A DNA stretch of 26,286 nt. It comes from a bacterium (GTDB lineage: Bacteria; BMS3Abin14). The notes beneath the pieces were generated by a model. It was not told the origin of the DNA. It did not search any database and saw nothing but the letters and a program-made list of their open reading frames with translations. Each line of letters starts with the position of its first letter. Positions within the stretch are counted from its first letter, which is position 1. Both the position numbers and the translations under genes were made by a program. Where the stretch lies: assembly GCA_029210545.1 (NCBI GenBank), contig JARGFV010000029.1, forward strand, positions 1 through 26,286, written 5' to 3'. Shown here piece after piece: positions 23,594 through 26,286 of the stretch.

Positions 23594-24202
23594 ATGCCTG
23601 TAAGTTTTACCAAGCGCCTGTTCCGACGCAAGAAGCTCATCCTGGCCTCCGGTTCGCCCAGGCGGAAGGAGCTCATGGACCTCACGGGCCTGAAATACCA
23701 GGTCATTACCCCCACTGTGAGCGAGAGGGTCCACCCCGAGGAGGCGCCCAGGGACCACGTGCAGCGCCTGGCCCTGGAAAAGGCCATCAGCGTGGCGGCC
23801 AACAACCCGGACGACGTGGTGTTAGGGTGCGACACCATCGTCGTGGTGAACGGCCGCGCCATCCTCGGAAAGCCCCGCAACAAGAAAGAGGCCAGGGAGA
23901 TGCTGACTCAGATCGCCGGGCGGGAGCACACCGTGCTGTCGAGCGTGGTGGCCGTGTGGCACCGCAGGGGCAAGCAGCGCGCGGTGACGGTGGAAACCCG
24001 CGTGCGGGTCAAGCAGATCGAGGAGTGGGAGATGAACTGGTACCTCGACAGCGGCGAGCCCATGGACAAGGCGGGGGCGTATGCCATCCAGGGGAAGGGG
24101 GCGATCTTCATAGAGGGGATCGTGGGGAGCCATACCAACGTCATAGGGCTGCCGCTGATGGAGACGGTGATGTTGCTGAGAAGTTTCGGGGTACGGCTCT
24201 AG
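23594..24202 (+). CDS. maf: Maf-family nucleoside triphosphate pyrophosphatase
   Basis: Maf proteins hydrolyse non-canonical or selected NTPs (the YhdE group: dTTP, UTP) to the monophosphate; overproduction affects septum formation in Bacillus. The ATG at 23594 (GAGG 11 nt upstream) gives 202 residues. The frame extends upstream through the heptamer tract, which is not family sequence. Seen: LILASGSPRRKELM (15-28), then VVLGCDTIVVVNGRAILGKP (75-94) with the catalytic-base Asp at D80, and DKAGAYAIQGKGAIFIEGI with GSHTNVIGLPL near the end. The intact DTIV...GKP and the Gln of YAIQG fit the dTTPase/UTPase branch. Flanked on both sides by NNNTTCC heptamers. Confidence 0.92.
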   Translation: MPVSFTKRLFRRKKLILASGSPRRKELMDLTGLKYQVITPTVSERVHPEEAPRDHVQRLALEKAISVAANNPDDVVLGCDTIVVVNGRAILGKPRNKKEAREMLTQIAGREHTVLSSVVAVWHRRGKQRAVTVETRVRVKQIEEWEMNWYLDSGEPMDKAGAYAIQGKGAIFIEGIVGSHTNVIGLPLMETVMLLRSFGVRL

Positions 24203-24203
24203 G

Positions 24204-24224
24204 CAATTCCAGATTCCGAATTCC
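24204..24224. repeat. NNATTCC heptamer tract after maf
   Basis: Three units (CAATTCC, AGATTCC, GAATTCC) begin one base after the maf stop and share the word of the tract upstream of maf. Confidence 0.75.
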
Positions 24225-24288
24225 AATTAAAAGCATTTACCGCAGGGTACGCAGCGCGGCCAGCTTAAGGCCGCTCCGCCCGGCTTCA

Positions 24289-24305
24289 TCACGCCAAGGG
24301 CGTGA
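24289..24305. repeat. TCACGCC/GGCGTGA hairpin element at the brnT truncation point
   Basis: A perfect 7-bp stem with an AAG loop. Its right arm supplies an in-frame TGA directly before the surviving brnT frame. A related element (TCACACC-TGC-GGCGTGA, one mismatch) lies at 24873-24889 on the other side of brnA. Confidence 0.65.
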
Positions 24306-24560
24306 CTCCGCCAAAATCAAGCCAGGCATGGAGTCTCTTTCGGCCTGGCTCAACGGGCCTTTCTTGATTCGAAGCGCGTCATTGCGCAGGATGTCAGCCA
24401 TAGTACGGTTGAAAAGAGGTTTTATTGCATGGGCCGAGTGCAGGGAGGCATCCTCACGGTGCAGTTCACTTACAGGGAAAAGCTGATCCGCATCATCGGC
24501 GTTGGATACTGGAGGAAAGGCAGAAAATTTTATGAAGAAGAAAATAAAATACACAGATGA
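24306..24560 (+). pseudogene. brnT: BrnT-family toxin, 5'-truncated remnant
   Basis: A frame of 84 codons without any ATG/GTG/TTG near its beginning reads like a BrnT ribonuclease toxin lacking its first ~10 residues: QARHGVSFGLAQRAFLD, then STVEKRFYCMGRVQGGILTV, QFTYREKLIRIIGVGYWRKG and RKFYEE. The blocks KHGVSF, EKRF.x.GR, and the RIIxAxxxxKxERxxYE end are family hallmarks. The missing part should be the M-x-F-E-W-D-x-x-K start. Instead, a hairpin repeat with an in-frame TGA (24303-24305) abuts the frame. The first usable ATG (24429) would leave under half the protein. BrnT cleaves mRNA and is neutralised by BrnA, so this copy is probably dead. It overlaps brnA by 29 nt, as in intact brnTA operons. 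Confidence 0.8.
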
Positions 24561-24813
24561 GCCGTTGGGCGATCTGGCGGTCATCGAAGACTTCCTGCCC
24601 CCGCCGGAGGAACTGGTGCTCAAGGAGGATAATGTCAAAGTCACCATTTCCTTGAGCAGGTCGAGCGTCGAATATTTCAAGTCCGTGGCCAAGGACAATC
24701 AAACCCAGTACCAGAAGATGATCCGGAGCGTACTGGACCATTACGCTTCAAAATATCGACAGGGCAATGAGGCCGGAAGTTCCGGCAAGAAGAAACAGCA
24801 CCGGATTGGCTGA
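24532..24813 (+). CDS. brnA: BrnA-family antitoxin (ribbon-helix-helix)
   Basis: The ATG at 24532 gives 93 residues; an in-frame ATG at 24502 would add ten unrelated residues. An N-terminal toxin-binding half (YTDEPLGDLAVIEDFLPPPE, about 7-26) is followed by a ribbon-helix-helix DNA-binding domain: VKVTISLSRSSVEYFKSVAK (35-54), then TQYQKMIRSVLDHYA (58-72), and a basic tail ending HRIG. This is the BrnA/CopG layout. The antitoxin normally binds BrnT and represses its own operon. Its toxin gene is truncated, so it survives as an orphan, perhaps neutralising other BrnT copies in the cell. The ribosome site is poor (GGAGGAAAGG about 11-12 nt upstream). Confidence 0.85.
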   Translation: MKKKIKYTDEPLGDLAVIEDFLPPPEELVLKEDNVKVTISLSRSSVEYFKSVAKDNQTQYQKMIRSVLDHYASKYRQGNEAGSSGKKKQHRIG

Positions 24814-25027
24814 CAGGCCCTGTCCTGGGGAGGCAAACCGCAGACTCTTGACCCTGGCATGCCACGCCTCAGTCACACCTGCGGCGTGACTACGGCGGGA
24901 CCCTGGACCCCGGTCTTCCCTTAATGCGTACGTGAGTGATGGCGTAAGGTCTGATCTCTGCTGCGCACGCACGCTTCACGCACACATGGCAAACCTTTGG
25001 AACTGCCATTCCCTCCGGGGCTACATG
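24814..25027. other. intergenic region between convergent brnA and the lysine-rich gene
   Basis: Apart from the imperfect hairpin at 24873-24889 I see nothing recognisable. No T-tailed terminator is visible for either convergent gene. Confidence 0.5.
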
Positions 25028-25138
25028 CTACCCTTTCTTTTTCGGCTGCTTGTCCCTGGCGTTTTTGATCTTCTGGTCATGTTTCTTGTTCAGCTGTTTC
25101 TTGTTCTTGTCCTTGTCTTTCTTGCCCTTGTCTCCCAT
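25028..25138 (-). CDS. lysine-rich small protein (36 aa), hypothetical
   Basis: On the minus strand AGGGAG (25145-25150) stands 6 nt before an ATG at 25138 that opens a 36-codon frame ending TAG at 25028. Fifteen of the 36 residues are Lys, with Asp, Asn and Gln making up most of the rest; it begins MGDKGKKDKDKNKK and ends KQPKKKG. No hydrophobic core is possible, so it is probably disordered, soluble and nucleic-acid or polyanion binding. I have an impression of similar small MGDK-lysine-rich proteins in deltaproteobacteria but cannot name a family. It is the only minus-strand gene I support left of the intron. The clean ribosome site and uniform composition argue for a real gene. Confidence 0.6.
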   Translation of the reverse strand: MGDKGKKDKDKNKKQLNKKHDQKIKNARDKQPKKKG

Positions 25139-25197
25139 TGCCTGCTCCCTTTCTGTCTGGAAGTTATTAATCCGCCGGGCTCTTCATGATGTCGGCC

Positions 25198-25218
25198 CCC
25201 GGATTCTTACTATCCGGG
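25198..25218. repeat. small perfect hairpin
   Basis: CCCGGAT (25198-25204) and ATCCGGG (25212-25218) pair around a 7-nt loop. It lies about 60 nt upstream of the lysine-rich gene (which reads leftward), with an AT-rich stretch to its right. Confidence 0.5.
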
Positions 25219-25249
25219 AAGATTAAAGGAAAATGGATGAGGATGATAG

Positions 25250-25406
25250 ACCCGAAATCCGCGATTGGTTTTAAACAGTCCCCGGTCGGGGGGTCTGAGT
25301 GGTCATATCTTCCCTTCGTGGTGATCGGGCAGCCCGGTTCGCCGCACGGTGTCACCAATTTGGTCCGGAGCCCCGACCGGGAAGGCCCAATCGGCGGATT
25401 TCGGGT
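25250..25406. repeat. 157-nt long inverted repeat / candidate structured RNA or MITE
   Basis: The outer arms ACCCGAAATCCGCGATTGG (25250-25268) and its inverse (25387-25406) match over 19 positions with one extra G. After unequal spacers (12 and 5 nt) an inner arm CCCGGTCGGGG (25281-25291) pairs perfectly with 25371-25381. The interior has a further nested stem, GGTGA (25320-25324) with TCACC (25352-25356) around a CGGGC-A-GCCCG hairpin (25326-25336). Short frames crossing it have no recognisable product. Confidence 0.7.
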
Positions 25407-25575
25407 ATGGCATCACGAACCGGAAAGGACGACAACCGGTCCCGCTACCGGGCAACGGCAGTTGAATGTTCTTCATCCGGATTGGCCCTTATCTTGCTGG
25501 ATACCGTAGTCAGGGTCGCGGTTATCAATCGAGGATCAACGCTGTCTTGAGAAAGTACGTGGAAGCGCAGACGCA

Positions 25576-25998
25576 GTGATCCGAGTAGTAAAAGCGTGGG
25601 GTCTACCTGAGGCAGTTGCTTTCACCACCGATCCCGCCTACGATCCGGCGGGACGGGCCAACCCGGTGGGGCTCCACATCGACCGTTACGTGGACCACTG
25701 GGCTTACTGGAACCCGGCGGCCGCCCCGGCGACGGCCGACACTGCCGACGACGAGCCGTTTCTGCCCCTGGGCGACCCCCTCCTCAAGCAGCTCGGGGAT
25801 GTCTTTGACAACGACGTGGCAAGTACAGTCTCCAGTCTTATCGTGTGCACCACCTGCCACAACCCCCACGGGACGGATCTGTATGTTACCGGTAAAACCC
25901 CCGGTCGCCTGGATAGCCAGATCATGGTTCCGGATAATGACATGCTCAGGATAAGAGATGATGGCGGGGGCCTGTGTGTCGCGTGCCATGAGGATTAA
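25576..25998 (+). pseudogene. multihaem cytochrome c family protein, C-terminal fragment
   Basis: The frame is open from 25510 with a possible GTG at 25576, giving 140 residues. Two haem c attachment sites are seen: CTTCHNPHG (about 92-100) and CVACHED at the C-terminus. A stretch reading DPAYDPAGRANPVGLHIDRY with a following VDHWAYW resembles the spacing segments of large periplasmic multihaem cytochromes. There is no signal peptide, which haem attachment in the periplasm requires, and no further CxxCH upstream. It is therefore most likely the tail of a larger gene whose 5' part was lost. The first ~15 residues do not look like part of the family. The group II intron end 175 nt downstream fits a rearranged zone. 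Confidence 0.65.
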
Positions 25999-26173
25999 TT
26001 GCAGTGTAAAGTGCGGGGTAATGCTAAAAACAGCCAGTGCCAAGGGATTTTGTACTGAACGCACCTCGCACATTATATGGAAGTTATTGGCCGGAGGGGA
26101 AAAACCATCTGGACATGTTTGCAGGGTGGCTGGGTGACCTGTGATCGCCTGAACAAAGAACCAGGTGCTATCA

Positions 26174-26286
26174 ATCGAGTCGGAGGGGGAGTCACATCCC
26201 CCGTCCTCTCACACCACCGGGCATACGGTTCCGTACCACGGCGGTTCACGCAGCACATTGAAGCTTTCGCAGTTGACTTTGCAGCG
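26174..26286 (-). mobile_element. group II intron 3' end (domains V and VI), cut by window edge
   Basis: Read on the minus strand, 26247 to 26208 gives a domain V-like hairpin: GAACCGCCGTGGTACG, a GAAC tetraloop, CGTAT, a 2-nt bulge and the closing CCGGTGGTGTG. The following AGAGGACGGGGG / CTCCCCCTCC hairpin is domain VI, and the intron should end ...ACTCGAT at about 26174. This CCGGTGGTGTGAGAGGACGG run is characteristic of bacterial group II introns just downstream of the reverse transcriptase gene. The intron body and any RT/maturase lie to the right, outside the window. Confidence 0.75.

Noticed and set aside
25186-25550. Two overlapping + strand frames of 107 and 83 codons
   Set aside because: They run through the 157-nt inverted repeat, lack ribosome sites and have no recognisable sequence.
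26073-26258. 61-codon minus-strand frame at the right edge
   Set aside because: It crosses the domain V/VI region of the group II intron; frames reading ...YGTEPYARWCERT... are by-products of that RNA sequence.

Overview
The window carries a complete, canonically ordered dcw (division and cell wall) cluster in a GC-rich Gram-negative bacterium. Order and identity are unambiguous: mraZ, rsmH, ftsL, ftsI, murE, murF, mraY, murD, ftsW, murG, murC, murB, ddl, ftsQ, ftsA, ftsZ, all on the + strand, followed by a B12-type radical SAM gene and maf. A meso-DAP-type MurE, a class B PBP with a C-terminal PASTA domain, a radical SAM gene directly behind ftsZ, a sigma-54 promoter, a multihaem cytochrome remnant and a BrnT/BrnA remnant together suggest a deltaproteobacterial lineage (Desulfobacterota/Desulfuromonadota-like). 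That placement is inference; no rRNA is present.

Layout. 1-1481: two accessory genes (a cut-off, AT-richer PxKF-like surface protein and a membrane-anchored carboxypeptidase-regulatory-like protein). 1482-2974: a regulatory and repeat-rich stretch with two very small membrane-protein genes, one behind a near-consensus sigma-70 promoter and closed by a perfect 16-bp terminator stem, the other behind a good sigma-54 promoter. 2975-21952: the dcw cluster, opened by a TTGACA-17-TATATT promoter and three MraZ boxes in exact 10-nt register. Many junctions are translationally coupled (ATGA or GTGA overlaps) and GTG/TTG starts are common. 21958-24202: radical SAM protein and Maf. 24203-26286: a decayed accessory zone with a 5'-truncated brnT toxin next to an intact brnA antitoxin, a 36-residue lysine-rich protein on the minus strand, a 157-nt long inverted repeat, a cytochrome c fragment, and the 3' end of a group II intron running in from the right edge on the minus strand.

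How it works together: MurC-MurD-MurE-MurF and Ddl, with MurB, build UDP-MurNAc-pentapeptide; MraY and MurG turn it into lipid II; FtsW and FtsI polymerise and crosslink septal peptidoglycan; FtsQ, FtsL, FtsA and FtsZ form the divisome; MraZ regulates the operon.

The most unusual layer lies between the genes. Nearly every gap that interrupts the cluster is filled by degenerate tandem tracts with a strict 7-nt period. The tracts use unrelated words but the same period, and they run right up to stop and start codons. A second family, a modular hairpin mosaic, occurs as two inverted copies bracketing mraZ-rsmH.
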